Translations under genes and position numbers: made by a program
Source: Himantopus leucocephalus
Taxonomy: Eukaryota > Chordata > Aves > Charadriiformes > Recurvirostridae
NCBI GenBank assembly: GCA_003993805.1
Contig: RSEF01000013.1
Span: 19,327,692 to 19,391,691 of the forward strand
Length of the DNA stretch: 64,000 bases
Direction of reading: 5' to 3'
Part shown: in pieces, positions 1 to 14,100 of the stretch
Layout of the letters: each line of letters opens with the position of its first letter
Position numbering within the stretch: the stretch's first letter is position 1
The notes under the pieces: model-generated
What the model saw: only the letters and a program-made list of their open reading frames with translations
Databases searched by the model: none
Told to the model about the DNA's origin: nothing

Positions 1-167
1 GGGGGGAAGGGGGAAAAAGAGGGGGAAAGGGGGGGAAAGGGGGGAAAAGGGAGGGAAAGGGGAGAAAAAGGGGGGAAGGGGGAAAGGGGGAGAAAGGAGG
101 AGAAAATGGGGAGAAAAAGGGGGAAAAAGGGGGAGAAAAGGGGGGGAAAAGGCGGGGGAAAGGGAAA
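1..167. repeat. Polypurine (G/A) low-complexity tract at window edge
   Basis: The first 167 bases are runs of three to seven G alternating with runs of two to five A. The only pyrimidine interruptions are a T at 107 and a C at 153. The tract is probably longer and cut by the window edge. Long G-rich homopurine strands can form G-quadruplex or triplex structures; that is a general property and is not shown for this copy. Confidence 0.9.
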
Positions 168-691
168 CGCCCCACGCCTTACTTTCAGCTCCTGGAAGCC
201 ACCGCAGAGCCGTGCTCTCGACACTGCTCCTCCTCTGCGGAGCAAGAGGGGATGGTGAGCGCACTCCCAGCAGCCAGAATGCCTGAGCCCCCGATACCGA
301 AGGGGAAAAAGTTACAGTTTTGCAAGAATAAAGCCCCGGATGGACCCAAACCCGTGTCTCACACAACCCCTTCAGCACGAGGGACGCTGCCACGGGGCTC
401 AGAATGAATTTCCCAAGGACCTGGCTCCTGACCTCCCCTGCTGGGACAGGGCACGGGGGTACGGACACAGCGGGGCTGCCCAGTGGCCGCGCGCGGCAGA
501 CGGCAAGCGCAGGCACAGGTCTGTGGCTACCTGTGGGCTAACTGGGCTCTTACGTCCCTTTGCCTCACGGGTAAATGCAGCAGGGTGAGAGAGAACAGCG
601 GCGCGCAGGGGACATCCTCCCAACGGCAGTGGCAGAAACACCACGAGGTTCTTCCAAACCACTTACATGATATAACAGGTATTTTATGCAC

Positions 692-783
692 AATTTTGCG
701 ATATAATATATATTTGCTATACACATATATTTGATATATACACACACATAAATATACATCTGCAGAATATGCATATATTCTGC
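692..783. repeat. TA/CA-rich simple repeat with small inverted repeat
   Basis: This is an AT-rich stretch of TATA and CACA dinucleotide runs. At its right end lies a perfect 9-bp inverted repeat, GCAGAATAT and its complement, separated by 4 bp (762-783). It is a degenerate microsatellite with a small potential cruciform. No function is apparent. Confidence 0.7.
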
Positions 784-3700
784 ATTGCTTAAAAATGAAG
801 AACATTTGGTGCCTGTGCTCACCAAACCAACCTGACCTTTGGAACGTTTGAGCTCCGTTTCATGACCAGGACCCCGGGAACTGAACCCACCTCATTTCAG
901 GTGACAATACGACACCAGTTCCCCATCCCAGAGACCCGCTGGCCGCCACACGCTGCTCAGTGTAACCACAGCTCCTGTCGTACAGTTCAGCACAGGCAAC
1001 CTCACCTTCTACATCTTACCTGCTGGTTAATTATAAACGTAAGTTCCAGATTTTTATTTATCTATTTATCCAGATTTATATACATACAATAACCTTATTT
1101 ACCTAGAAAGGATGCTGTGTAGACTAGTAAGCAAATATTTGATGAGTGTTATCTGAGCCTTAAATGTTATTACTAATAAAAATGTCAGCTTGAAAAATCA
1201 ATTAAGTCCCATGGAACCAGATTCTCAGCAGAGATGAATCGGTTTATTTCTGTAGAAGTCAATGAAGTTAAACTAATTTACACAGCTGCTAATGCCATCC
1301 AGATTTCTGAACAGTAATAAATAGCCTGTTCTTTCCTTTATTTAAACAAAAATGCATTACTTGTTTAGAAAGAAAAAAAGCCTGCTGTAACAGCTACTGA
1401 GCTTTTTGCCTAAAAGAGATCCTGCCTTTGGTTTTTTTTAAACCAACAAGCCGAAACAGTTTTCTGAATTCTTCGCCTGACATAATACCAACTACACTTG
1501 CCGCAACCGTAATGAAATCAGTGACAAAAAGGCAAAACCACATCCTACTTTGGCCTCTGATTGATTTTCCTTTGTTCTCAGAAATTCCCACTTACAGCTT
1601 CGAAATAACAGAACACCATAACTTTGGAGTAATCCCGTACTGTGCCGCACGGGGAGCGGTGCCGGAGCGGCCACCGGACGCGGCAGGAGGGCACGAGAGC
1701 TCCGCTGTGGGCACAAGACGTGGGGTGGCCCCGGGCTGCTGCAGGGACTGGGGGCTCCACTTTCTTCTTGGGGAGCCTTTCACAGGAATGTATGGAGATT
1801 CGCTTTTTATCAAGCAGTCCCTTTTCCAACTAATTTGTGGAGACGGGAGCCTGAGCTGAAGGAGTCCCTTCTGGAAGGGCCGCGCTGGGACAGCCAGCGT
1901 GGCCGAGGAAGGCAGATGGGGTTCTGCGAGGAGTCTGACAAAGACTATTTCGCATCGCTAATTAAATCTAATTAAACCTCCCGAATTTTATGGCCCCATG
2001 AGGTCTACCACACAAGTATTTCATGCCTATTTTACCAGCCTGAACTACAAACACTGACAACGTGATTTAAGAGCACAAACACTAAATGCCACACCGCTCG
2101 CGATGAACTAGCGCGCATCCCGACAGGGGACATTAATTTAAGAAAAACACCCGAGCCCAGGCAGAAAAGTTCGCTGCTGTGAAAGATCACTGCTGTTTGC
2201 CCTCCCTGGCCGCTGCGGTTTACGCTCTCAGTTCTCACGACGGAGCTGGTCGCGGGCCCGCGGTCGGTCCGCGCCCCAGCCCGACGTTGGAGAGAGCAGA
2301 CCCTAAGGCCGCCCAACGCCAACACCCGCTGGTCCTCGCGGGGCACAGCCCAACGCAGGCAGCGTTACGCTGAACTCGACTCCCGTACTAACCTGGTTCC
2401 TCATGGCCTGAAAACAGATTTCCTTTCTGCTTTCAATATTTTATAGAAACTTCAGTGCACCGTACCATAAATATTTAATTACAGGTGGCTGACGAAAACA
2501 CTGAAGTTCATAAAAATCTCAAGGTAGCGTGCAAAAAAAATAATCCAAGGAACACTTTCACATATAAGTGAAAAAAATAAGACATCATATACTCTGGGTA
2601 AAACATTTAATGCCTGCTTAACTAAATTCATTCAGGTTAATTAAATCCTTCTCAAACAATTATTTGTTTCCTACTTGTTACAGAACACACGCATAGCATC
2701 CCCCTCCGCTGCTGCCTATCCAGCAGCGATACACACATTGCGACAATTGTTTTATCTCATCTGGCAGATTTTGTTTAGCCTTTCTAAACTCTTGCAAAAT
2801 ACAGGAGAGAGAATTCAAGTGTTTCCACATCTATACCTTTCAGAAGCTGAGATACTGATCTTGGTTTCAAAGAAAAAGAGCGTAAGTACAAAACTTTAAG
2901 TTCAGTGAGAGACGAAAGCAATTCTCCAAGGAGCTCTGCCCTTTCCCCACGGGACGGTGGCCGCCGCGCGGTGCTGCAGCCAAGAGCAGGCGCCAGCTGG
3001 AAACACAGCACTTTGCGATTCATGCCTTTGTGGAACTTGATAAACAAGGGCTTTAGATGTAGAAAGTGAGCATGTAAAATTCTGCATTTCAGTGCACGTA
3101 AGAGTCTCTAACAGAAATGGTTCCCTGTGAACAGCCAATTCCAGTTACCGATGGGAAAGAAGACGACTCGCATCTGCCTCCGAAGCACCCGCTGCTCCAG
3201 ACACGGTGCCCTCAGCGCGTCTGCTCCAGAGGCCCCTCTGTTTCTCCCCCTCATTCACAGAATTCATTCTCTTCCTCTAAAATGTTTTAGTCACAATGGC
3301 ATTTTCTTTAAAATTTAAATTTATGCCAACAGTTCTGGAAATTCCATCACAGTGTTTGCTAACTGGAAGATCCAAGATGAAACTAAATATAAACAACAGT
3401 GACACTGACTTGTCTAGTTTTTTAATCCTAATGTGGTGAAATTCAGAAATTCAGGTATGAGCATAAAATGGGGAAAATAAATCAGGTTGTGCAACTTTTC
3501 TCTGCTCCGTTTGACAGTCAAAGAAGCCATTAGGAAATCTGTGGCAAGATGTTCCCATGCGAGCAACCTCATGATGCTTCTCGGGATGAGTTTAATTCTC
3601 TCTCTCATCAGGAGCCTGCTTTTGGAGATCACCAAGACGGTTCAGGAACGAAGTACCCGTCGCCGAGGTCGCGGCCCCGCAGGAGGGATTCCCCCTCGGG

Positions 3701-5757
3701 AGGGCAGCTCCACCGCGCCGGATCGCTCCCCGCGCACACAGAGCCCAGCGGTCTGCACGGCCCACTGACACCACTGCTCTTCGGATAAAGCCCCGAATTA
3801 AGAAATTAAAAAGAATTGAACTGAATATGAATGGAAAAGAATTAAGGCCAGCCTCCTTGTTTCATAGCTGAGCATAAAGCTTTAGTGAAACACGGTGTCG
3901 GGGCCAGGAGGGACCCTCAGGTCTCCCCTGCCACGCCCATCCTGCACCCGCCTCGAGCACCCGAGAAAAGTTCATTGCCGTATTTTTAAGAGACATAAGA
4001 AACTGGATGTTTTATTCCACAGTTCGCAAGTTCAGAATGGGTGTGATCGTGGGAAAGAACAATTAGACCTTTGCCGTGAAGTCTAGAGGCAGGTGGAGAT
4101 GAGGACTTTATCACATTTGTCACACCTATCCTCTACCTCCGCTCGGCAATGGGAGCTTTAAAGTGAGTTTGAACTCTTCAGTGGGCACAGTCCAAGTTAA
4201 TAACGGCTCATAAGATGAGGTGCTACGTATTATTCATGATCTTTAAACTACTATCATAATATGAAGCAATTATCAACACACAGAGAACCAGAATAATTAG
4301 CACATCATTACTAATAAAACAGGGTCATCAAATAAAAGACACAAGATAATTATATTACATAACCATAGAGTTGAAAAGGCACAGAAAATATATAGAAAAT
4401 TAGTTAAGACCAAGAAATGATTAGGCTGACTGGAACCCCGATGATGTAATTGCAGTATAACAAAGCAAATGTCACCGCTCTCCCTTGGAGGCAGCGGGAA
4501 CGTCACTGTCTGTAATCGGACTCTGCGTGAGGGAAGAAGGGCCCTGGGAGCTCCAGCCCCCGCTCTCCGGCACGACCTGCTCCCCCCGAGCCCATCGCGC
4601 AGCAAACGCACACACAAAGTGAATCGATGAGGAAATTAATAATTACCAGCTTCTAAGCAAACTCCCTGAACATGCAATTATTTCACCTTGAAACGTGCCT
4701 CAGCGATCGAAGACAAGACGGAGAAGAAAGCAGTTAGTGAAAATTGTGTAATCAAATAATTATTTATACTGTAATTGGCACTCGGGAAAAACTCGCGTGC
4801 GCAGGACTGGCTCGGCAGGGTGATAGCTCCGGCGGTACAGAGGCCAACAGACACACGAGCCCGGCTACAGAGCCACCAGCCCCGGCTCGCTCGGCCCTGC
4901 CCGCCCATTTGCTCCTCCACAGACCGGTACCCACATCCCATTTGTTTTGCTCATTAGGGAGCAGCGAAGCGCAGCCAGCGGGAGCCGGGCTGGTATCAGC
5001 TGCCGTCGCCGCAACACCGGGCAGAAAGGATTGCTGCTATCTCAGGATACGCTTCACTGCAGCTTCTTCAGAAAGGAAACTCCACAAAACAAGAAGACAA
5101 ATCACTGCTGAGTGCGGGAAGCAGGAGCGAGGGATGGACGGGCTTTCCCCGCACCCCTTGCGGGGCCGTACCCACCCGAGGTCAGCTCCTGGGGAGTGGG
5201 CGGACGCTGCCGGGTGCCCGCGGGCTGGTGGGCAGCTCGAGGAGCTCGCCACGGGCGCTGGGCACAGCCCTTAACTCCCGACCGCCTGCACCCCTCAGCA
5301 CACCCTCTCCGGGTTAGCAAACGTCGGCTCAGAGTCGGTTCTCCATGTCCGGCCCCGCTGCCGCTACAAAACGAGTCGAGGGTCTGTGTCCGAAGGTGTC
5401 CAGTGTCCTCTGAAAGTTTAATTCAGGCCCGGAGCTTTGCTGCCTTCTGTGACGGGCCAAAAGCATAGGACCGGCTAAAAACCCATCTCCACTACACCCT
5501 GCACGCAGCTCCGCCGCTCGTGGGGTGATGCCAAAGGCGCCGAGAGGCTGACAGGGGGTGCCCTGCCCGGGGAGCTGCCAGAGCGCAAGGGCCCCGTCCA
5601 CATTGCTCCAAAATCAGCATCCCTCCACTGACGTGAGTGAACGGTGGATTCAGACCCTAAAACTGCATCCCAAATGACTTGGAGCATCCCGAAGGATAAA
5701 TATGTACTGAGGTGTAGTCAAACACAAACAAAAACTAAACCTCAAACCCCACTGCTC

Positions 5758-5758
5758 N

Positions 5759-5799
<41 letters not shown>
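5758..5799. other. Ambiguous base followed by A41 homopolymer
   Basis: A single N at 5,758 is followed by 41 consecutive A (5,759-5,799). Unlike the other single-N positions, no duplicated flank is present. It is either a sequencing failure at a homopolymer or a contig join. I see no retrocopied gene to its left, so a retroposon tail is not supported. Confidence 0.85.
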
Positions 5800-5801
<2 letters not shown>

Positions 5802-8800
5802 AAGAATTCACCTTTAGCATACAGGTTTCATCTGCTGAGCCTCTGCATCTCCCCCACCTCACACCAGTTATCGCACTGTCATCTCCTGCCACCCTTCCAA
5901 GCAAGGGGTTGCAGAGAACACACCGTTCCGAAGCAGTTCCCGGGCTCACCGCCACGTCGCTCAGGGCACCGAGAGCAGGTTCTCAACACAACCTCCCAGT
6001 GCCACTTCCTTAGCTCCTGGTTCTCAATCCTCAAGTATTTGTAAACGGACTATCTCGGTTTCGCTCCAAGAAGAACTTGGGAGTAAAAGCAAACGGGGAG
6101 TTTGGAGGCCCTGGGCAATGGTGATGGGGGTCTCGCACGCACCCCACGGCAGAGAGCACATCGCTGGTGGCGCTGTCTGATCCCCCAGATGTAACCTAAA
6201 CGCAGCTTTTAAAGTACTTCTGATTTTACCTGTGCAAGTGTAAATCCACACCAACACTTACGTGGACACAAGCAAGCACCTCTCTGCAATAAAACCGGTG
6301 GGTGGATGAAAGCCATAAATGAATGCAGACCACAAATACCATATCCAGCTCTTCCTAAAAGGCTGCTTTTATCCGATTTTATTGGCTTGTAGAGCAATTT
6401 GTGCATCTCCTTCCTCCCCCGGGCTTCCCAATGCAGCCTCCAGATGCGAGCGTTGCCCCCGCTCACCGAACGCTCTCAGCAGCATACGCCACCCCCAGTG
6501 GCTCCAGCCCCTCTCAGGTGCTCTTTGTTTGCAGTGAAAAGGGAGATAAAGTGGCGCCAGTAGATGTAGAGCGGGCAAGGGGTGGTGCTGACAACTGCCA
6601 GAGCTTGAAACACATTTGGAGAATTACAGGGCCGCTGTGTTTTACTCGGCAGAAGCACGGCGAAATCCAGGGAGGAACTGAAGGTGTGTTACTGGTGAAG
6701 ACCATCGGCTCACGGGGGATCTGCTGCCTCCAAATGACAGGGCTGTAAAGAGAAGCCATTGCGTTCGGCCTGTGGAAATCCCTGCTGCCCCCCACGTCCT
6801 CCATCCTTTCTTCTTTCCTTAAAACCAGCTTTCTTTTTTTCCCCCTGCAAGCAGGAAGGTATTAGCACCCATAAAAATGGCAACACGAAAAGGCTGGTGG
6901 AAACTGGGAGATATACAACTGCAGAGGTGCTGGAAATGCCTCCACGTGCAGAACTGCACACTCGGAGCGCCTAGTTCGGGAGTCAGATAAATCACAGCCG
7001 GAAAGATGATCTCTGGGAAATGACTATATGGAGGAAAGGCGGCCAGAAAAGATGGCACCATCGGGCTTCTGGCGTAGTAGACGTAATGAGTGCGGGAACA
7101 GCAGCGTAATAATGCAGCCCTCATCCCGCAGCAAAGGGCACAGAGCAGAGGAGCCAAGAATCCCATTACGTGCGTGCACCTACATTATCCTAGGATGAAT
7201 TACACTTGACAAAGTGCATTTCCACATCTCTTCGGCTTCTTTCAGCCCCCACGCATACATCCCAGCATTCCCATAACCTACAATGCTTCCCACGGGCAAT
7301 ATATTACATATATCATTCATGCTTATCATCTATATCACACCCATTTCCATAAGCAGGGACAAGAACGAAATCACCCCACTTAAACAGAAAATAAGTTTAA
7401 GAAAATCTATTCTCATTTTAGGGCTAGATTGTCACTACTATGTGAACAGAGAGTTTGTGCATGTAATTATGGCAGCCATAAACATGCAATAACAGTGCAA
7501 TAACCACACGTTGTAACGAGCTCGTCTACCCAGCGGGGCATCTCCAGTCACATCAGCGGGACGGTGGGGCCGTCGAGGACCACCGGTGCGCTCGGGACCT
7601 GCAGCGCCCGGCACGCGTGCGAGCATCGCGCTGTGCGGGTACCGCTCTGTGCGCAACACCCCCCGTTGGGTGCGAATTGGCTTTCAGTTGCACAGGTCTG
7701 AAGACGAAGTCCTGCCACCTGACGGCATTAGTGTAATTTGTCCAGAATCTGCTTCAGGATCTTGAAGCGCAGTTACTGCTGGCTGCCAGCTCAGCCCCGC
7801 GTAAAGCCGAGGGCTTTCCCCAGGGTCCAGCACAACGCCCTACCACCAGAATTGCTGTTTGCGCTGAGGCAGGCTCAGGGCTCAGAAACTCTTTGCTCTC
7901 TTGTTCCACAGGTTGTCTGTTCTACTCTTTTTTGCCTCGTGTTACCCCTGCATTTGCACAGCTCTCTTCACCGGCAACATGACTCTCCGGCCAAGGAGCA
8001 GGGCTGGGGAGAGGCGGGTGGAGGGCAGCGCACGCTTCCCCCCTGCCGGCAGCAGGGCAAGATGCTTGGTTTGAAACTACGGAAGCAGCAGATTCGTGGT
8101 ACCACGGGAAAGGGCAGCGCCCACGTGGTGAAGCTGGAGCTGGTGGCAAATACCAAACTGGTATTTATGGGCGTGAACCTGCACCGATGCCGCGGCAGCA
8201 GGTCTGTGTTTTAGGAAAGCCGGCTGTCGGTGCTTGCCTGGCACCACATCTCCAGGGCAAACGCCGCATGGGGGCACAGGGGTGCCAGGACACCCAGCGC
8301 ACACCCAGCGCACCCTGCCCCGACCTGGGGCCAGGAGTTCAGAGACTGAAAAACATGAGGAAAGGAGGGAACCGAAGGGCTGGATGGCACGCGTGCAGAA
8401 AGCGAGCCGAAAATTTAAGAGGCATTAATACAAGTCTGTTGATGTCCTCAAAGTCTTTTTAAGCATAAGGTCTACTGCGCTGCTTGTGGCCTTTGTAGAA
8501 TAACAGCTAACAGGCATTGATTTTTTTTTTTTTTTTGATCCATTTGTCCTGAACACTTGCTTGGGTTATAAATGCAAATAAAAACAGAAGTAAAAGAAAA
8601 AATAGTTCCCCAGCTGTTAAACAGAGCACGTGTTCACCCTGATTGTATTGACCTGGACTTGTCTGACACGCCATTTCTGAGCTGAGGAGTAACGTAACGT
8701 CCCCAGTCTCTCCTTGGGGACACCAGGACAGGGACCACGACCCAGGGCTGCCCAGCCCAGGCAAGACAAGGCACAGGCACTCCTGTCCCCACCACGGTGC

Positions 8801-10199
8801 CTGAGCCCTGGTGACAACAGGGGCCCCCAAGCCCACCACAGGCACATTAACCCGTCATAGCCAGCATGTTTCAAGCGCGTCTGGGAAAGCTACTTCCACA
8901 AGGACACGCGTGCACTCCAGTGCTACAGAAGGAGCAACGGACACCACTGAGGCAGCTCACACTATCGAGCATTAAACACAGACTGCAAACGAAGCCACTT
9001 CGGTGCTGCAGGTAATGAGAAGATGTCCTGGTTTGAGTCCCATCTGGGGTGCCCCACGTCCCCAGTGGCCAATTCCGCCTAAACCATGACAGAAGAGCAC
9101 AACCCTACGACAGCCCGTGGAAAGTCTGGTTACAGAAAGTATGAGGCATTAAAGCTTTGCTAGAACAAATCCTCGCCACGTATCTTCTACAGTCAAAATC
9201 AGATTATAACATATTTCACAGACATACATCGCATGTTTCCCACCAGCCTTTATTGCATGACAAGTCCTTTGCGCAGAGGGAGACAGTAACATGTCGGGAC
9301 TTCGAGAGCTGCCAGTTTAGTGCAGAGGTGTCAGCGGTGGTGGCTGTGCCCGGCCTCTCCGCAGAGAGGTCCCCACCGGAGCCTGCACCATCCTGCCTCG
9401 CTGGGGACCCGCCATCCCCTCCTGCACTGTCCCCAGGGCACCATGCTTGGGGAAGCAAAGGGACTGAAAAATAACTACATAAAGCCCAGAAGCTGAGGAA
9501 ACGCATGTGCAGCAGCTCTCAGCAACGTCCCTTCATGTGTGCAGCTGTTCGCTCTCAGAGATAACAACGCTGGTAACAACTGCGACGAAGGGGGGACTTC
9601 TTCACGCAAGGGAAACGCCACTTTCACACTCACCTTCCCAAGAGGCAGGGGGGAACGGCGATAAATTAAACGCTGGTGACTGACGCTGCAGGTCTTGTTC
9701 TAAGCGTGCAGCTGCAGGAACGGAGGCAAAGGGAAGACACACAAATACTGTAACTGGAAGGTGCTAGGGAGTTGTCAGTGCTATCAACAGAAAGGCAATT
9801 GCTATTTAAAAATTAATCTTTTTTTTGTTACCCTATTGTTATTCCCTTTTTAATGTCAGAATGAGAAAACCAGATTACTTAGCGATGCTCACCCACAGGG
9901 GAAAATAGTTGAAATGCAAACGAGCACATGGCTCACAGCACCCACTCTTGCCTACTTGGCCAGGCGTCCCATAGCAACTGGGTGGCCAGACTGAAGTCCT
10001 CCACCCAAAGTCCTGTGCCACCTCTTTCATTTTTATCCTTTCCCAACACAACTCTACTTCTCCATTGCCAGACTGGCCACCCGCAAGCCCATTGTCAAGG
10101 GAACAATATCCCCATCACCCCACGCGCCTTTCGACTGCTTCTCCATTGTCCTTGTTTTCCCCAAGGTCATTAAAAGCACTGCTTTTAATTGATTTTAAT

Positions 10200-11100
10200 T
10201 GATGTCTCAATTGCAGAGTGCCCCTTCTTTCACTTCCACCCCAAACTATCAGCCTCAGCCTGGTCACCACGCTCTGCTGGAGCCTCTCCTGTCCCCCCGG
10301 TGCCCACAGGAGAGGATACGTGTCTGTCGTCCCTTCTGCACCAGAGGTTCAGATAGCTCCTCTTCTCTCCTCTCCCCTAAACTCCACATATTTACAGGAA
10401 ATCTCTCCTGCAGCCTGGCATTTGGAGAATCCTCTTCAACACCTTCGTTAGTTTTCTGTGCAGTTCTCAGCAAACTGCCTCGTTTGTCTTTGCTTCTCAT
10501 TTGTTTCTGCATAATTTCATCCACCAACACATCTTTAATTCACAGTTCTGTGTTGATGATTCACAGATGCACCTTTCAGCTCCAGACACTTCTCCTTCAG
10601 TTCAAACGCCAACTTCACCCTCCCTCCCTCCCTCGCTCCCTCCCTCCCTCCCTCCCTCCCAGCCCTGGCGAGGTCTCCCCTTCAGGTCTAGTGAACACAG
10701 AAGAGGTCGCTCACTCTCGCCACATTAACCACGCACGTTTCTCCATCGCTGTGGTCCACATCTCGACCATGACAGTAACACAAGTTCACATTCTGGGATC
10801 ACCCTCCGCTTGGGTGTCCCTGTGTCCCCATGTCCTGGCTACGTCAACACCCTGCAAGTCCTTTACCCAGTGACTAAGGATGCAGTTTCTCTCCTATTTC
10901 CACATAAACAAAATTCCCGTCTCCGTAATTGCAAACCTCTTCTCTCTGGCTGTTTTACCTCCCCGCAGGTCACACGCTACCAGGACATCCTGGGAAAGGC
11001 CCTACCCCGAGGTGTCACTTCAGCCGTGTCACCCTGCAAACCCTTTCTCTTCCTCCTTTTCCTCACAACCATAAGCTGCTGCTTTACCCCCCTCCTCTCG
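10200..11100 (+). mobile_element. Degenerate L2-like LINE relic (reverse transcriptase part)
   Basis: A pyrimidine-rich stretch whose plus strand still resembles the L2-clade reverse transcriptase catalytic region. Around 10,545-10,610 one frame reads VDDSQMHLSAPDTSPSVQT, against the L2-type pattern YADD(S/T)Q-hydrophobic-L-S-x-PD-x-SPS-V-Q. The aspartate pair is kept but the preceding Tyr-Ala is changed. Text to about 11,050 has the CT-rich composition and scattered words of the downstream L2 body, but frames change and are interrupted. A (TCCC)n tract splits it at 10,618-10,660. It is non-functional and old. The assignment rests on pattern memory, not alignment, and a chance pyrimidine-rich match remains possible. 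Confidence 0.45.
10618..10660. repeat. (TCCC)n microsatellite
   Basis: About ten tandem TCCC units with one G interruption (CTCG) near 10,634. On the complementary strand it is (GGGA)n, a G-quadruplex-capable motif. It lies inside the L2-like relic and may have expanded from its pyrimidine-rich sequence. Confidence 0.9.
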
Positions 11101-14100
11101 CCCGAAGTGGGGTTGGCGGTTGTGTTCCCGGAGACCCTGGCGGGAAGGGCGGCCTCGCCAAGGCTCCTGGAGAACAGCCTCGTACCGACACCGGAAAGCA
11201 GTGACCTCTCTTGGAGAGGAGCTCCACAGCCCACGGTTATCTCTGCGAATACCCAACCTGGAGCTTTGCTCTGGGGACCATCAGCCAAGTGATCTGATAG
11301 TTCTGGTTGTCACCGTCCATAGGAAGCAACAGCGAGAATCGCAGGCTCTAAGACAACTCACTTAAGACTCAAAAACTGGGGGGGGGGGATTGTCCTCACA
11401 TTTATCCCATGCAAGTAAAAGGAAAACTAAGCTCTGGCGTCTTTAGCTAACCACACCTTCAGAGACCAGCATCCAGAAGGAAAAAAAAATAAAAAGATTG
11501 TGTTCTTCATGCAGCAGAGATGGCTGACCCAGAATGAAAAGCGCTGTCAGAAAACACGGGAGGAGATCATAAGCTGCCCTGGATGGCTAAGGAGAAGGAA
11601 GGAAAACGGAGAATGGAAAAGGGACTCATGAATGATGTCTGTTTCTTGAAAAAATAAAAAAATAAATAAAAATCACTTCCAACACTGACTGTTTTTGGAC
11701 TCCGTGCTGTAAACAGGCTCATAAGCGCACCAGATGCCTTTTTCTCTGCTGTCCCCGCTCATTAGGAAGCTGCAGCCCCCTGGGAACAGCACTGCCATAA
11801 GTAAATGATGAGAGAACATATTGCCCGGTGCCAGCTTTCACCTTTTTCCAAGATGGAAACAATCACGGACATTTTGATGGTTAGGGTGAGAAAATCGTTA
11901 ATGATGTGTTGATGAACATGAAGTTAATTTTCCAATACATTTCCTGCAAACTGTTTCTTTAGGAATTTTGCTCAGAGCCCAGAAAGCAGCTTTAAAGAGC
12001 TACTGTTAAATACGGACTGCTGCTCTGGGATCATCACAGAGAATGTGTTTGGGCAGTGTTTTCCAGGGCAGGCCAAGGGGGCCGGGTGATTTCTGTTAAG
12101 AGAAATGCCTTTTCTACCCCGGGAAGGAGAAGGGGGAAGCGGAGCAGACTGGAATGGTCACTGTTTGTTTGTTGTTTGGTTTCCCCCCCCCCAGAAATCT
12201 CAAATAAAGCCCGAGGACAGCAGTGCCCTAAGCTGGGTCAAGCAGAGAGTGCAAATTCAGCAGCAAAATGGAAATATCCTCCACTGCACCACAGGCGGAA
12301 GCAAGAGCAAGTCAACTGGGAGCGGGGAGCAGAGGTGTGCAGAGGTGACTTTGGGACCAAAAAGCTTGAAGGAGAAGGAAAAGAGGACAACGGGGTGTAT
12401 GACATGCGGTGTCTCAGGACACCAGCCGCCGCGTGGGTTTCAGGGGCCCTTCACGGCAGCAGAGCTCACCTTCCGGAATGTCAGTTTTCCTTTAAACATT
12501 ACAGAAAAGAAAAAAAAAAAGAAAAATCAAAGGCATTAAAAAGGTCTAGAAAACAAAACGCTGCATGAAGCAGCTAGAGGTCTGGAGCCTGGAGCAGGGC
12601 GAGGGCGGACGCCTCGCTGCCTCCCGGGAAGGGACCGGCGCCGAAAGCCCCCGGCATGGCCACAGCCCCGGCTGGGAAGAGCCGAGGCGCCGATCCACGC
12701 TCACCACGCTCACCGCCACAGCCAGCAAGTACGATGGGAGCAAACGTAATGACAAATGCTTAAGCAGCGCTTAAAAAGGAGCATAAGAAATGTAGTCTGA
12801 GAGGATGAGAAGTTGACTTTTAAGCCCATAGAGCAGTGCCCGGCCATAGCCGTGACGGAGCCCTCCTCGGCTTGCGGAGGCTTGCCCGTCCTCCCCACGC
12901 GGCGGTGGGCGCAGGCGGCTGGCGAGGCGCGAGGGGAGGGTGCTGAGCTGTTTCAGTGCCAGCAGCCCAAAAAGTGACTGTTTCCAGGAATTTCTACGAG
13001 TTCCCAGTATTAAAAGACATTTCCAGTATTGATACGGAGTACGGGGGTCTGAGCGGGGAGCAGAACAAAGGTAAGGAGCGCCCTCCCAGTGCCAAGCAGG
13101 TGTTCTCCACACCGACCGAAGCACCCACAGAAGACAGGAACTTTGCACTTCTGTCTCTTTCTGAATGAGAAAGCACCAACCTAGCAACAAAACCCACAGA
13201 CAAATAGCTCAAGAATAATGCAGTTATCCAATATAATTTGTACTATACGCTACAGCTAACATGTGTTATGTTGAGGGATCGCCGATTCCCTGATTTTCCA
13301 GGCTTCTTAAGCCCATAATAAAGAGCCCATGTCAGGGATTTCATTGCCCGCAGTCAGTGGCAGAAGCTATTCTTCCTCGCTGGCTAAGAAGGTAAAAAAC
13401 AGTTATGCACTTCTGCAGTATATGTCACTGGAAAATACAGATCTTCGCTGTAAATGAAGGCCCATGGAGCAGTACATCAGCAACCTCTGTTCAAAACCCA
13501 GCAGCGTGACGAAAATGGCTCGATCCATCAAGTGGTAAGAGGGCGTTAGCAGCGTTGGTCTCCTCGGCCCAGTGCGGAGGAAGGGAGGGACACGTCCCCG
13601 TCACCCCCAGATCTCCGGCTGGAGGAGGGGCACCACCTTCCCACGAGGGCGAGAGGCAGCAGAAGTCGGTACCTGGCTCCTTCACACCAGAGCCAAAAAA
13701 GCAGGAGTGGGGACAGACCTGGCTCCTGCTTGTCTTGCCACCGGCCCCGATGCCAAATGAGTCCAAGGCAAACATGAGCCCCGTGGCCCGCTGCTTCCCC
13801 GCACACCCCACCGAGGCGCCGCAGAGCTGCTGCCCCCTCCTCTCTCAGCCACGCTGGGGTGGAGCCGCACACGAAGAGGTGCACTTACTTCGGTTTCGCA
13901 CGTGAGAAACTCTCGGTTTCTCTTCATACACTATAACGTTTTTCCCCTTTTCCCGAGGCTCCCACCCACTTACATATAAAAATACATAATACATAAAAAT
14001 ACATATCTGATTTTCCGTCTTCCCCAACACAGAAATATTTGCAATAAAGGGTGCGGCAGAGACAAGTGACCCACGAATATCACGAGCTGAAATGCTTCCT

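Noticed and set aside
5759..5799. A41 run as the tail of a processed pseudogene
   Set aside because: No gene-like sequence or AATAAA directly upstream on either strand, and an N abuts the run.
10199..10873. 224-codon frame as a possible gene
   Set aside because: Ser/Pro/Leu-rich low-complexity translation through a (TCCC)n tract and a likely L2 relic. No start context or splice evidence.
12056..12568. 170-codon frame
   Set aside because: No domain, ends in a lysine-rich translation of an A-run, and overlaps another open frame. It is chance in intronic DNA.
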